DNA from: CAYNNP01 sp964398215
GTDB taxonomy: Bacteria; Planctomycetota; Planctomycetia; Pirellulales; Pirellulaceae
NCBI GenBank assembly: GCA_964398215.1
Contig: CAYNNP010000011.1
Location: 1-58,261 of the forward strand
Direction of reading: 5' to 3'
DNA: 58,261 nt
This document shows positions 8,155 to 19,600 of the stretch, piece after piece. Position 1 is the stretch's first letter; every line of letters starts with the position of its first letter. A program made the translations under genes and the position numbers. The notes beneath the pieces are model-generated. The model did no database searches. It worked only from the letters and a program-made list of their open reading frames with translations, and was not told the DNA's origin.

Positions 8155-9000
8155 CTACTTCCGAAAGTTATCTAGATCGGCCGACGCAGTGCTTGGGTGC
8201 CCAAGCAAACATCGCAGCCCACTTCGATATTTCCCTTCTCGATTCTCAATCAAGAGTTCAACGCGAACCGTCCCGCTTTTTGAATCGGTCACTGGTGACA
8301 CGAAATCGACAACTGCGTTGGCGACTTGATTGGTGTCAGGAAAATTGACCTCGATGGATTGTCCACGGCGCAAGCCGACTGCTCTTACCGTAGCCAGGAA
8401 GTATCGAACACGAAGCTGATTGAGTGTCACAATCGTGGCGACTTGACTTTCAGAAGCCGTGATCGCCTCGCCGACCTGCCGCGGAAGCTCTAAAACTGTT
8501 CCGGAAATTGGTGCCCGTACGATTCTTCGTTCGATCTGTGCCTCAATTTGTTTTACGTTCATTTCGAGTTCGCGCAATTCATCTTGCACAGATTCCAGAT
8601 TCGCTTTTGCGAGATCAAACTCCAATTGGGCTTGCCTGACCTCTTTGTCACTGGCATGTTTTTTTTCAAGCAAAGATTGCATCTGGCGTAAATGATGACC
8701 CTTGCTGTTGACGGTCGCTTTTGCGCCATTGATTTTACCCTGAGCGCTCAGCTTGCCCCGAGCTGCATTCAATGAAGCGGCAAGAACTTGGGAGTCCAAT
8801 TGTCCGATGATGTCGCGCTCGTTGACGAAACCTCCTTCGCGAACGGAAAGCGATTGCAGAACTCCCGTTTCAGGCGACGCAACGATGACAGTCTTGAAAG
8901 GTTCGGTGAAACCTTCGGGGGAAACGCTGGACTGGCCTGCTGCCGGTTGAGCACAAGCAAACAGTGCCACAATAAATGTTGAGACAAACGATTTTATCAT
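8155..9000 (-). CDS. HlyD/MFP-type periplasmic adaptor with signal peptide
   Basis: A 281-residue secreted adaptor. A signal peptide (about 1-23, ending near AAGQ) precedes a short lipoyl-like hairpin (about 30-70), a coiled-coil hairpin (about 75-155), the returning lipoyl half with PISGTVLEL (about 160-175) and a barrel domain. It resembles the periplasmic adaptors of RND and type I systems but is shorter than RND adaptors (about 370-400 residues) and lacks the membrane-proximal end. The start is 2 nt after the SecA-like stop, with its CAGGA Shine-Dalgarno in the overlapping stop region, so translation is probably coupled. It is the second of three HlyD-type proteins in the operon, which suggests a multi-adaptor assembly contacting TolC. 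Confidence 0.88.
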   Translation of the reverse strand: MIKSFVSTFIVALFACAQPAAGQSSVSPEGFTEPFKTVIVASPETGVLQSLSVREGGFVNERDIIGQLDSQVLAASLNAARGKLSAQGKINGAKATVNSKGHHLRQMQSLLEKKHASDKEVRQAQLEFDLAKANLESVQDELRELEMNVKQIEAQIERRIVRAPISGTVLELPRQVGEAITASESQVATIVTLNQLRVRYFLATVRAVGLRRGQSIEVNFPDTNQVANAVVDFVSPVTDSKSGTVRVELLIENREGKYRSGLRCLLGHPSTASADLDNFRK

Positions 9001-9002
9001 TG

Positions 9003-10910
9003 TTATCCTGCTGACTTTTTGACTTTATCCAACCACAGTTCTTCCCGCATCACATCTTGCCTGGTTGCGTACCCCATTTTTTCAGAGGCTCGCTGAATTA
9101 GATTGACACGACGATCAAATCCGCGGCTTTCGACACCATTTGTTTTGGTGATCCGGTTAAGCAATTTCACTAACGTAGAATCGAAACGGTTGACAATTTG
9201 ATCATCTGCTGACACGAAGAATTGCCCACTTCCTGGATCCCCTTGTCGCCCTGATCGACCAAGCAACTGCCGATCAATCCGCTGGGATGAGTTTCGCTCG
9301 AAGCCAATGACATGTAGGCCGCCCGCCTCAATCGCTTTCGGATCAAGCTGGATATCGGTTCCACGCCCGGCCATGTTGGTTGCAACGGTGATCGTCCCGG
9401 AAGTTCCGGCTGTTGCAATCAGCGCGGCTTCCTCTTCATCCTGGACGCCGTTTAGAACTCGATGCTGAATCGCGTTTTCGCCGAGTTTGTCGGAAAGCTG
9501 TAAACTTTGCTGGATCGTTCGCGTGCCTATCAGGATTGGCTGCCCATTTGAACCTCGGGCGATCGCGTCTTTTACAATCGCATTAGATTTCTCGTCTTCT
9601 GATCGAAAATACAGCGTCGGAAGTTCAATACGACGCAATTCTTTCCGCCTAGGAATAACGACAATGGGCAAGTCGTAGCATTTTTGGAACTCCCGTTGGT
9701 GTCCGTCTGCTGTGCCCGTCATGCCGCACAACAATTCGTAGCGTTGAAAATAGCGTTGCCTGGATATGCGAGCGATGGTTCGGCGTTCTTCAGTAATCGG
9801 CACGCCTTCTTTGGCCTCGACGGCCTGATGCAATCCGTCACGCCAGTTGCGGTCGCTAAAAATGCGGCCCGTGTATTCGTCTACGATTTCGACTTTTTGA
9901 TCACGCACGACATAGTTGATATCGCGGTGCATTATGTGCAGTGCGCGAAGCGCCGATTCGATATACTGTTGCCATGGACGAAGCAGCGATTGTTTTCTTC
10001 CGTTTGTAGCGAACAGCTCGCGAGCTTGATGGGCTGACTCAACCCCGCGCTCTGTCAGTGACAACGTCTTGTTCAGCCTGTCAATGATGAAGTCCTCATC
10101 TTCGACAAACGATTCAGCTGTCATTTTGGCTTGCCGATAGACGGTGTCAACAACTTCGGCCCCCAATGCTCCGGAGCTCAGCACCAACGGCGTGGTTGCT
10201 TCGTCGATAAAAACGCTGTCCACTTCGTCGATGATTGCAGCGGCAAACCCACGCTGGGTGTGCGAATCAAAACTTCGTGGTTCAGAAAACAGACTTCGCC
10301 GGAGCTTTTCGCCCAACCGATCGTTTCCAAGTTCTTTCGCTGCAATTTGGTCGCGTAGAAAGTCAAAACCAAATTCATAGCCGGTAGCAAACGTCACGTC
10401 GCACGCGTACGCCGCCTTCTTCTCACTGGCACTCGCACTCGAGAAAGAAATTCCCGCGGTGATGCCAAGCATTTCCAGTGCCGGTTTCAAGAACTCAAAG
10501 TCACGTTTAGCCAAATACGCATTCACGGTTGCAACATGAACCCCGCTTCGAGGCAAAGCCAAAACGACAATGGGAAGCATTGTGGTCAACGTTTTGCCTT
10601 CGCCTGTTTGCATTTCCGCGACTGAGCCACTGGCCATCGCCAATCCGGCGAGGATCTGTACGTCATAGGCGATCATGCCTGTCGTTCGTCGCAAGGCTTC
10701 CACACCCAGTGCAAATGATTGGACTAACACCTCATTTGACGCGGCTTTGAATTTGTTTTGTTCCCGCAGGTTCTCATAAACGACTGCCAGTTCCGCGCCG
10801 GTTCGCGATTCGAGAGCTTTTTGAGCCGATTTAATCGGCGGCAATAGTCGAGCGCCGTAACGCTTGGGATACTTGTCGAGTCTTCGAGTGTTTTTTCGGG
10901 AGAAATTCAT
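9003..10910 (-). CDS. Short SecA-like preprotein translocase ATPase
   Basis: A 635-residue SecA homologue. Visible are the family's N-terminal stretch MIAYDVQILAG (79-89), Walker A QTGEGKT (101-107), the DEVD box (228-231), a compact preprotein cross-linking domain (about 245-380) with DEYTGR, a second nucleotide-binding domain with MTGTADG and the AGRGTDIQLD motif, then LLGRSGRQGDPG. E. coli SecA is 901 residues; here the helical wing, most of the scaffold and the C-terminal zinc/SecB linker are missing. It is therefore unlikely to be the housekeeping SecA and looks like a specialised accessory copy. It begins right at the stop of the 91-residue gene (TAG-ATG) and is followed after 2 nt by a HlyD adaptor gene, which argues for a stoichiometric complex. 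Use for exporting the divergent giant protein is inferred. Confidence 0.92.
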   Translation of the reverse strand: MNFSRKNTRRLDKYPKRYGARLLPPIKSAQKALESRTGAELAVVYENLREQNKFKAASNEVLVQSFALGVEALRRTTGMIAYDVQILAGLAMASGSVAEMQTGEGKTLTTMLPIVVLALPRSGVHVATVNAYLAKRDFEFLKPALEMLGITAGISFSSASASEKKAAYACDVTFATGYEFGFDFLRDQIAAKELGNDRLGEKLRRSLFSEPRSFDSHTQRGFAAAIIDEVDSVFIDEATTPLVLSSGALGAEVVDTVYRQAKMTAESFVEDEDFIIDRLNKTLSLTERGVESAHQARELFATNGRKQSLLRPWQQYIESALRALHIMHRDINYVVRDQKVEIVDEYTGRIFSDRNWRDGLHQAVEAKEGVPITEERRTIARISRQRYFQRYELLCGMTGTADGHQREFQKCYDLPIVVIPRRKELRRIELPTLYFRSEDEKSNAIVKDAIARGSNGQPILIGTRTIQQSLQLSDKLGENAIQHRVLNGVQDEEEAALIATAGTSGTITVATNMAGRGTDIQLDPKAIEAGGLHVIGFERNSSQRIDRQLLGRSGRQGDPGSGQFFVSADDQIVNRFDSTLVKLLNRITKTNGVESRGFDRRVNLIQRASEKMGYATRQDVMREELWLDKVKKSAG

Positions 10911-11186
10911 CTAATACGCGGTTCTCAATGTGGGATGAAGGTTCGTAGTCAAAGTTGAGTTGGCTAGCTTGAAATACCGTGCGCGATAAGCCGCTAGCCG
11001 GATTGAGCGGTATCGCGCCAGACATCCAACCATAAAATCAAGAATCCACGCCGATTGTTCCGAGATCGAAACACTGAACTTCCAAACTGGCCAAAGCACC
11101 AACAATGCCAGGATCAGGAAGTCACTCAAAGACAGATCAACGTAACGATCGCGGAACAATCGGCGTGGAAACAGTATCCATTTCAA
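10911..11186 (-). CDS. Small one-helix membrane protein between tolC-like and secA-like genes
   Basis: A 91-residue frame that exactly fills the gap between the TolC gene (6 nt upstream) and the SecA-like gene (stop TAG directly followed by the SecA ATG). It has one strongly hydrophobic segment (about residues 19-38) flanked by arginine-rich stretches, so a small inner-membrane protein is likely. The only upstream start in frame is TTG at 11186, without a good Shine-Dalgarno, so translation would depend on coupling to tolC. I recognise no family. The tight packing is the main support; a chance frame remains possible. If real, it could anchor the SecA-like ATPase at the membrane. Confidence 0.5.
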   Translation of the reverse strand: MKWILFPRRLFRDRYVDLSLSDFLILALLVLWPVWKFSVSISEQSAWILDFMVGCLARYRSIRLAAYRARYFKLANSTLTTNLHPTLRTAY

Positions 11187-11192
11187 GTGTTA

Positions 11193-13097
11193 CTAACGCT
11201 GACTAGTCCGTTGCTCGGTATCCTTCCAATAGTCCAATTCAGCGGTGTGAGGATCCAGATCGGCATTGGCTTTGGCATTGGTGTCAGAAACAAGCGGAGC
11301 TGGAGATTCATAAACCGGTACTTCCTCGCTCAAAACCTGTTGTCCATGCTGGAAAAATTCTGCGCCCGGGTCCTCTGTTACGACCGATTGTTTTTCAAGG
11401 ACACGCGTTGGTAGACAATCGACCTTGGTGACTCCTTCTTCAATCTGTTCATGTTGCAGAAGCATTCCGGTAGCACGCTTTAGGTTCATCAACGCCAAGT
11501 TGTAAGTCGTTTCCGATTCCGCAAAGTCGTATTCGGCGGCAGTAAGTTGCTCCTGAGCTGTCAAAACATCATCAAGGTACAAACCGATTGACGATTCCAC
11601 GCCCGGCAAAGCAGCCCATCGTTGCTCGATGTTGTCCAGGCGTTTCGCTGCCGCTTGCATCGAATGATATTTAGCTTTGAATTCTCGATCCGACGTGCGG
11701 ACTTCGCGAGCGGCAACTTTCGTTTCCATCAACAAAGTTTCAACCGTTGTTCGGAACTGATTTTGAAGCTGTCGAAGCTCAAGACGCCGCCGTTGCAAAC
11801 GTGATCGAGCAGCGCGATTATTGATTGGGATCTCATATTGCAAGCCAATCGAGTACCCTGGCTCGCCCGTTGAAAATTGATCTGTAAAAGCGTTGCCAAT
11901 ATTGGCGTTGCCCCGTAAGCCTGCAACGTAAGTATCAAAAATCAAATCCAGCTGCGGTAATATTTCGTGTCTCGACATGTTCAGTCGAACGCAAGCGCCA
12001 CGAATTTGCTTGAGTGCTTGATTGACTTCGGGACGCATCTGCAACGCGGTTGAAAGGACTTCGCCGATTTCAAATTGTTCAGAATGACGGACAGGTATAT
12101 CGGTTGGGATAATTTCCAAGTTCACGATATTTGCCAACTCAGGATCGTTGACCAATGCATGAATTCGTTCTTGTGCGTTTCGAACAGCCATCTCAGCTCG
12201 AACCAAGTCCGATTTTCGTGCTGTAACGGCTGCTTCGACGCGAACCAACTGGCTTCCAACGACGTCAACATCTCTGCGAGCGATCAAGCCATTGTTGATT
12301 TTTTCTGCTCGCAAAAACAACTGTTGCTTTTGCACAAGTGCCACTCGTTCAAGGTACAGCGACCAATAGGCTCGCGTGACTTCCAACAAGTGGGATTGAA
12401 GCTGGCGTGAGAATTCGTGGTTCGCGATTTCGGTGTCGATGTTTGCCAGCACAACGAGACTGGTATTGTAAACCTTTCCGCGTCCTCGCAACAAAGGCTG
12501 AGTGTAGTTTAGCCGCAGTCGAGCCGTGCCCTGATTGTTTGGCTGAAAGAATGTTGAGTTAGTATTTTGGAACCCTAATTCTTGGGCGATTTCAAAGTAC
12601 CCGCCATGCGCGTTCTTGCGACGCAAACCGCCTGCATACGACCACTGGTTGTTACGAAACCGGGATGCCCCTCCAGTTGTCAGAACGTTACCAACGGGAT
12701 CGCTTAAGTCATCCCACCGTGTGTTCATAAATGCACTCCAATCAAAAGCCGATTGAGCTTCGACGATTGCGGTTTGGCGAATGAACGGCAGGTCACTAAA
12801 GACTTTTACCTGCGAGCTATTTTCTAACGTGCGAACGATCAGCGTTTCCAGATCAACCGTCGTTCCACTCGTTCCACCTTGCAGGCGGTTGGACATTGCC
12901 GATTGCCACCAGGGCGTATAACCATCGGGAATCGGGTCGACAGAAACAAGAGATTGACGCTCGATTTTGTCCGATTCAGCAGCAACTTGGATGCGTTGAT
13001 GGTACTCAGCAATGCTGGCTGATCGGGAGTCTTGCCCTGTCAACAAACAAGGCTGAACACAGAAAAAAAACAAAGCGGTGCATGTGAGAATGCGCAT
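11193..13097 (-). CDS. TolC family outer membrane channel protein
   Basis: A 634-residue outer-membrane factor. A signal peptide (about 1-21) is followed by roughly 80 variable residues and two OEP repeats with the expected long helices and strands (RLNYTQPLLRGRG; EIPINNRAARSRLQRRRLE; ATYNLALMNLKRATG-type ending near 530-545). An acidic, Pro-rich tail of about 85 residues follows, which E. coli TolC (about 490 residues) lacks. TolC trimers form the outer-membrane and periplasmic exit duct for type I and RND systems. It is the first gene of the seven-gene run and diverges from the giant exoprotein gene across about 550 nt. The ATG has an AGG upstream. The family call is firm; the partner set is inferred from the operon. 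Confidence 0.9.
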   Translation of the reverse strand: MRILTCTALFFFCVQPCLLTGQDSRSASIAEYHQRIQVAAESDKIERQSLVSVDPIPDGYTPWWQSAMSNRLQGGTSGTTVDLETLIVRTLENSSQVKVFSDLPFIRQTAIVEAQSAFDWSAFMNTRWDDLSDPVGNVLTTGGASRFRNNQWSYAGGLRRKNAHGGYFEIAQELGFQNTNSTFFQPNNQGTARLRLNYTQPLLRGRGKVYNTSLVVLANIDTEIANHEFSRQLQSHLLEVTRAYWSLYLERVALVQKQQLFLRAEKINNGLIARRDVDVVGSQLVRVEAAVTARKSDLVRAEMAVRNAQERIHALVNDPELANIVNLEIIPTDIPVRHSEQFEIGEVLSTALQMRPEVNQALKQIRGACVRLNMSRHEILPQLDLIFDTYVAGLRGNANIGNAFTDQFSTGEPGYSIGLQYEIPINNRAARSRLQRRRLELRQLQNQFRTTVETLLMETKVAAREVRTSDREFKAKYHSMQAAAKRLDNIEQRWAALPGVESSIGLYLDDVLTAQEQLTAAEYDFAESETTYNLALMNLKRATGMLLQHEQIEEGVTKVDCLPTRVLEKQSVVTEDPGAEFFQHGQQVLSEEVPVYESPAPLVSDTNAKANADLDPHTAELDYWKDTEQRTSQR

Positions 13098-13651
13098 GGC
13101 GAACCTGGCGTTTTAGGCAATTGATTTCTAAAACTTCCAGGCTTGCAGCTTTTTGGCGACAAGGTTCCAGGAAAAACTCTTGTGAACTTCTCTCTGAACG
13201 GTGAGGCTTGACTAGGTTGTCGTTTGTCACTCAAAGATTGTTCTACCCGTAGGTACGAATCAAATCTTTGTCGAATGAAAAAAGGCGTCATCAATTCAGG
13301 AAAGTCGGTTTACCCTCTTCTTCGGAAAACAGCTAATGATCGGTGAGTGAGTATTTTGCGCATACCATTACGGAGCCTGTGTAAAGTTTGCGGGCATCAG
13401 TGGTGTCATGTCCGTTGCCAACCTCAAAACCGGCAGTTTTTGACGCTGTCAAAAGATAGAGGCAATCGCTGTACGATATCCTCAAGGCAGACGAGATCGC
13501 CTCCTTCGAATTAGAAATACGAACAATCTGATTCGATTCGATCAAAACTAAAGCACCAACTTTTGTTTCTGCATTTGGGAAAGCTCCCCCGTTAATCGGT
13601 GGATGCTTCCCGGTGCGTTTAAGTTGGCAACGTTTTAATTTTGATTGGCTA
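13098..13651. promoter_or_regulatory. Divergent intergenic region between exporter operon and giant exoprotein gene
   Basis: About 550 nt separate the tolC start (minus) from the chosen ATG of the giant gene (plus). This must hold the promoters of both units and is the natural place for shared control. I cannot identify convincing -35/-10 boxes or operator palindromes by eye. A minus-strand frame (13333-13845) crosses part of it but runs into the giant gene antisense and has no recognisable family. Confidence 0.45.
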
Positions 13652-16600
13652 ATGACCAAAAATTCTCGACGAAATCCGTCCAAGCGTAGAAATCTGCTTC
13701 TTTCAAAACTCGAAGATCGCATTCTCTTCGATGCCACCATGGACGCGGGGCTTGACCCTAGCGCAAGTGGTATTAACGCAGGTGATGCCAACGAACTCTC
13801 TAGCGCCAGCGGTCCTTTGGACACATTCGCACAGGATGTTGCCAACTACGACCAGGAAGACTCCGCCAGCAGCAATCAGTTGTTTCCGTCACAAACTCGC
13901 AATGAGTTGGTCATTATTGACACCAGCGTTGACAACTACCAACAACTGGTTGACGATTTGCTGAACAACACGGACGACAGTCGCAATATCGAAGTCGTTT
14001 TGCTTGACGCTGAATCCAATGGACTTGATCAAGTCTCCGCCATCCTTGATCAATACGATGACCTCGACGCGCTCCACTTGGTCACGCATGGCGAAGATGC
14101 CGGGTTTCGACTAGGTAATACTTGGGTAACGGCTGACAATCTCGACGCATTCGCCGGCCAGATTTCTGGTTGGGGCGACGCGCTAAACAGTAGCGGCGAT
14201 ATTCTGCTGTACGGTTGCGACCTTGCTGAAAGCGCTGAAGGTCGAATGCTAGTCGATTCAATCGCAACACTCACCGGAACTGACGTTGCCGCAAGTAACA
14301 ACGATACGGGAAGTTCAATTCGTGGCGGCGATTGGAACCTTGAGTATCGTCATGGCACGCTGGAGTCGACCGTTGTTTTCAGCCAACAACTTCAAGCTAA
14401 CTTCCAAGGTGTACTGGCGGTCGGCCCCGATGTTCAGTTCCAGGATCCCAACCAAGATGTTCGAATCGGAGAAGATTTTCAGTTTACGGTAACCTTTGAC
14501 AATACCGGCACTGATACTGGTTTCGGCCCGTTTGTCGATCTTGTCTTTCCCGTCAACGGAGCCGACGGAGCTGCAGGAACAGACACTGCTGACGGCGTTG
14601 ATTTTATTAGCGCGACCTATCTGGGACAAACACTCAACACCATCGAACTGACTTTCCCGGATGATGGTGGCGGGATCGGAGCCATCGACCATCCGTTTGC
14701 CGTTGATGCATCCGGCAATCCGTTGCAGGTCACGGGAACTGCTGGTGACAAACTGGTTGTTGTCGAACTTCCGTTTGGTTCGTACACGACAGGCCAGCCG
14801 CCCGCTGACATCGTGATCAACGCGACCACTAGCAATCTGGCTGACCTTGGAACTGATCTGATAATCGGTTCGCGATCTGGATTCCGATTTGGAAGTGATC
14901 CTCTGGACAATCCCGGCGCTGACCCGTCGATCATTAGCGACGCTGCGATTGATTCGAGCAGCTGGACCGAGCAGCTGCTGGTCACTCCAACCTTGTTGGA
15001 GTTGACGAAAACTTACCTCGGCCCGGAAGATGAAACGGCGACTGGACCCAACCATGTTCAGCAATATCGTATCGACATTGATATCGCTGACGGACAAACG
15101 ATCAGCAACTTAGATATCATCGACAGCTTGCCTCCGAATGTTGTCGTGACCGCGATCAACAGCGTTGAGGTCAACGGCGCAGCAGCTGCCTACTCGGACA
15201 ACCTTGGCTCGCTTTCGTTCCCGGGCAACAACCTCGAACTAATCGTCACGCCAGACAACGATATTACCGGAACGGTTTCAACGACTGACGTTTCCGTTGT
15301 CTTTAGTTTCTATGTGACGGAGTTCGACGCCAATGGAGACCGCGTTATTCCGATCAACGGTGAAGACGACACCACGAGCAATCCAGACTCGCGTTCATTC
15401 AACAACGCTCGAGCCGTTGGCGACTGGGATCCGATTGATACTCGAGACACAGGTGGAACGGACAACGCCGTCGCAGACCCGGATCCGGTCGGGCCAGAAC
15501 ACATTCTGGACGACAAAGCGATTGCGATTCAGAAGTCGGTCGCGATCGTCAACAACGTTGGAGTAAGCGGCGCCAATCCGGGGGACACACTCGAGTACAC
15601 TCTCAATTTCCAGATTTCTGACTTCTACACGTTTGGTGACTTGGTCATCGACGACATTTTCCAAGACGGCCAGTTGTTTGATTTCACGTACGGAGCAACC
15701 TTCACTGTCACCGACTTGAACGGAACAGTAGCAGGAAATTTCACTGTTCGCAGTATCACGAACCCTGACGGTGGGCAGACGTTGGTTGTCGACGAAACCG
15801 ACATCGACCGAACAGATGACGTTGGCGAAGTCGGCTCGGGCGCAAGCGATGGCAGCGACGGAACCACGACGCTACGGTTTGATCTTTCGCAAGCCTTGAT
15901 TGATAACGGAGCGGCGGACGGAATCTTGCAGGGCGGATTTTCCAATGGCGCAACCAACGGCGGCGCGGCAACCGGTACGATTACTTTTCGAACCGTTATT
16001 CAAGAAGAGTACGCAGACACGTTTGAGTCAGGTGACCGCAGCGTTGACCAAGGCGACACGATCACGAACAACAACCTGTCAATCACCGGCACCGTTCGCG
16101 AAAACGCGGAAGACGGCTCGATCAGCAATGTGATCCACACCGAAACAGACAACAGTTCTGCGCAAATCATCATCGCAACGGGAACGTTGATCAAAGATGT
16201 TTACGCGATCAACGGCAATACGACTTTGCCGACCGGCCCCAGCGGTAGAACATCACTGACACCTGGCGACGTTGTGACTTATCGGATTCAGTACACCGTT
16301 CCAACAAGCGACTTTGAAAACCTTCGTTTGACCGACTTTTTACCACTTCCGATTTTCGATGTCACCGACCACAACGCTGACGGCGTCGTTGACGCAGCAG
16401 ATGACTGGACATTCAACCTTGCTGGTTCGTTTGACGGTTCGGCTCCGGCGAGCGGAGTTGTTGAATTTGGACTCAACGACACTTTTTACAACTCAAACGG
16501 ACCTGCATCGAACATCATTCCAACGATTTCGGTTGGAGCCAGCAACGAATTGCAACTGACGTATGGAAACTACGACGACCCCAATTCGGAATCGTCTGTC

Positions 16601-19600
16601 ATTGAAATCTATTTTTCGATTACGGCTCAAGACGAACCGACTGCTGACGGCTTGTTTCTGACAAACATTGTTCGAGCTCAAGAAGGCACGACACAGAACG
16701 TCCCGACTGTGCTTGATCAAATTATTCAAATCGAAGTTCTCCAGCCAGAGCTGAATATTACCAAGGGCATTGTCAGCAGCGACAGCGCGACCGCAAACTT
16801 TGATTCCCCGATTGGCCCAAGCGGAATCTCGTTCGCCACCGCCGGAACAGGCGGCGCGTTGTTCAGTGGCGGAACGATCAATTCAAACGGCTTGTCCGGC
16901 CAGCGAATCAACGCCAATATCACCGGCGGAATCGACGCGGGCGATACGATTCGCTACGCCGTTGTGTTGGAAAACACAGGAAGCAGCACGCGAGGTGCTT
17001 ACGATGTGACAGTCAGCGATTCTCTTCCAGCCGGATTTAGTCTGGTCGCCGGAAGCGTTCGGATTGTTGATGGAACCGGCGCGGCAGTCACCTATTCGGG
17101 CAGCGAAACCGACCTCTTTTCAACAGGAATCACGCTTAATGATCCTGGTACAACCCCTGACACAGGCGATGGTACGAACGCCGGAGCAATCGACGGTTTC
17201 GATGCAACCGATGGCCGCAACGTTGTGATTGTGTTCTACGACGTGACCGCCGATCAATCGGTCGAAGCGAACGAAACTTACGTCAACACCGCCACGATTG
17301 AAAACTTTGCGGGTCTTGAAGGTGGCGCCAATCACGCAGCCAACAGGCCTAGCGATGATGCATCGGTTCGCATTGAAAACGTTTCGGTGGTCAAGTCGAT
17401 CCTGGCAACAAGCGAAGACCACACGGGCGCGATTGGTGGCGTTGAAAGAGTTACCATCGGCGAGATTGTTCGCTATCAAATCGAAGTCGCGCTGCCAGAA
17501 GGTTCTTTGACAAACTTGCAAATTCACGATGTGTTGCCAACAGGCTTGACGTTCATCGACGACGGCACAGCCACGGTCAGTTTTGTTTCCGACGGAGTTG
17601 GGATCACTTCTTCCGCTGTCACGTCCGGAGTTTTGCCGGACAGTTCGATTTCACGAAACACCGGCAACGACAATGACAATTTCGACACCGGTCGTGATGT
17701 CTTTTTCAAACTGGGCGACATCGACAACAACGACCGCGATACAAATATCGAATACGCGGTGATCGAATTCAATGTGTTGGTTGACAACAACAATGGCACA
17801 AGAAACGATGCCGGAGAAAGCCGCTTCAATGACGTTCGCGTTCGTACCAATGGCTCACAGATTTACGACTTGCCACAAGCTGATCGACCCCGTGTCATCA
17901 TCGCCGAACCACTTGTAGAAAACATCGACAAAGCAGGCAGTATCACCACTGGCGACGCCGGCGACTCGATCACCTACACAGTCACGTTTGACGTTGCGAC
18001 TGGAAACAACCGCTCGGACGCGTTCGATGTTCGCTTGTTCGATACACTGCCAAGCGACTTGACGCTTAGTTCGATCGCTTCGGTAACGATTGATGGTGTC
18101 GCTGCAAGCTTCACAGACAACACATCAGGCAATACGATCGACATCTTGCTGGATCGCGTCAACCAAGGTCAGTCGGTTGAGGTTGTATACACAGCAACGA
18201 TTGATTTGACGGTCAGCCCGGAAGACGTATTGGCGAACACCGCACAAGTAACTTGGTCATCATTGCCAGGTGATTTCGGCACCAGCGGAAACGCGACCGG
18301 CAGCGATTTGGCTTCGCTGAACGGCCTGGACACTGGCAACCTGACTTACGACACAACGACCGGGGCGTTGCACGGCGAGCGAGATGGAAGCAACGGAACG
18401 GCGAACCCGAACGACTACACAGTGAGCGACACTCACGTACTAACGATCGACGGCATAGGTTTCACAAAAACACTAGTCGGCACTGAATTCAATGACGCTT
18501 TCAACGGCTTGACGGATGCCGTGATCGGAGAATTGGTGACTTATCGTTTGGAAGTCTCTTTCCCGGAAGGAACGACGCCTAACGCGATTATTCTCGACAC
18601 GCTGGACAATGGCTTGGCTTTTGTTGGGCAAACAAATTCGACATTGAATGACGTTACCATCTCCGGCAGCACCACTCCGACGGTTGGATCGAACGGCCGG
18701 ACGGTGACTTGGGATTTTGGAACTGTTATCGACGCGGACTTGACTAACGACACCGATGGCTCGATTGTCATCGAGTACCAAGCCGTTGTGTTGAACGTTA
18801 CTGGAAACCAGGAAGGAACGAACCTTGATAACTCAGCCCGTTTTCGCTTCAACAACGATCCGGGTACAGATCTGATTCGCGACGCGGCAGATGTCTTTGT
18901 TCGCGAAGCACATGTTGAAGTCACAAAATCGGTCGAAGTCAACGCGCCCTCGGGCAGCACTTCAGGCGACGCCGGTGATCCTGTCGAGTACACGATCGTC
19001 ATCCAGAACACTGGCGACTACGATGCTTTCGACGTGACGTTCAGTGACACGCTGCCAACGGTCACAGGCGGAACGTCGGCAATCCTCGGTGCAACGTTTA
19101 GCGTTGTCGATTCGTTGGGCGGCGTGACAGCCGCTGACTTTACGTTGGCTGGCAACGACGCAACTGGATACGTGCTTTCGCTGAACAGCGGCGTCGATTT
19201 GGATCTTCTCAAGTCGGAAGGGGCTCGAACGATTACGTTGACGGTTAATGGCACCATCGCGCCAACGAACGGGCCAAACGACATCATCGTCAACACAGCC
19301 AATGCACAATGGACTTCGCTTGATGGCGACATCACATCACGTTCGACGTTCACAACCGACGATAGCGGGGAACGAGACGGGACAAACCCATCAGACAATA
19401 CGGCCGACTACAACGACGGAGGAACGGCGTCTTTCTCGATCAATCCGCCCGTGTTTACGAAGTCGTTGTTTGGCACTGACCAGACGGAAACAAGCGGCAC
19501 TGATGTGACAATTGGTGAGCGGGTGACTTATGCGTTGCATGTAACATTGCCAGAAGGCACAACGGCTGGGCTGAACGTCGTTGATCTCTTGCCTCCAGGT

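Noticed and set aside
13333..13845. 170-residue minus-strand frame between tolC and the giant gene
   Set aside because: Its first 64 or so residues are antisense to the start of the giant gene and Ser/Arg-rich; the rest lies in the divergent promoter region and matches no family I know.
14315..15097. 260-residue minus-strand frame inside the giant gene
   Set aside because: Antisense shadow of a strongly supported coding frame, with no domain features. Several similar antisense frames occur along the gene because of its repetitive codon pattern.
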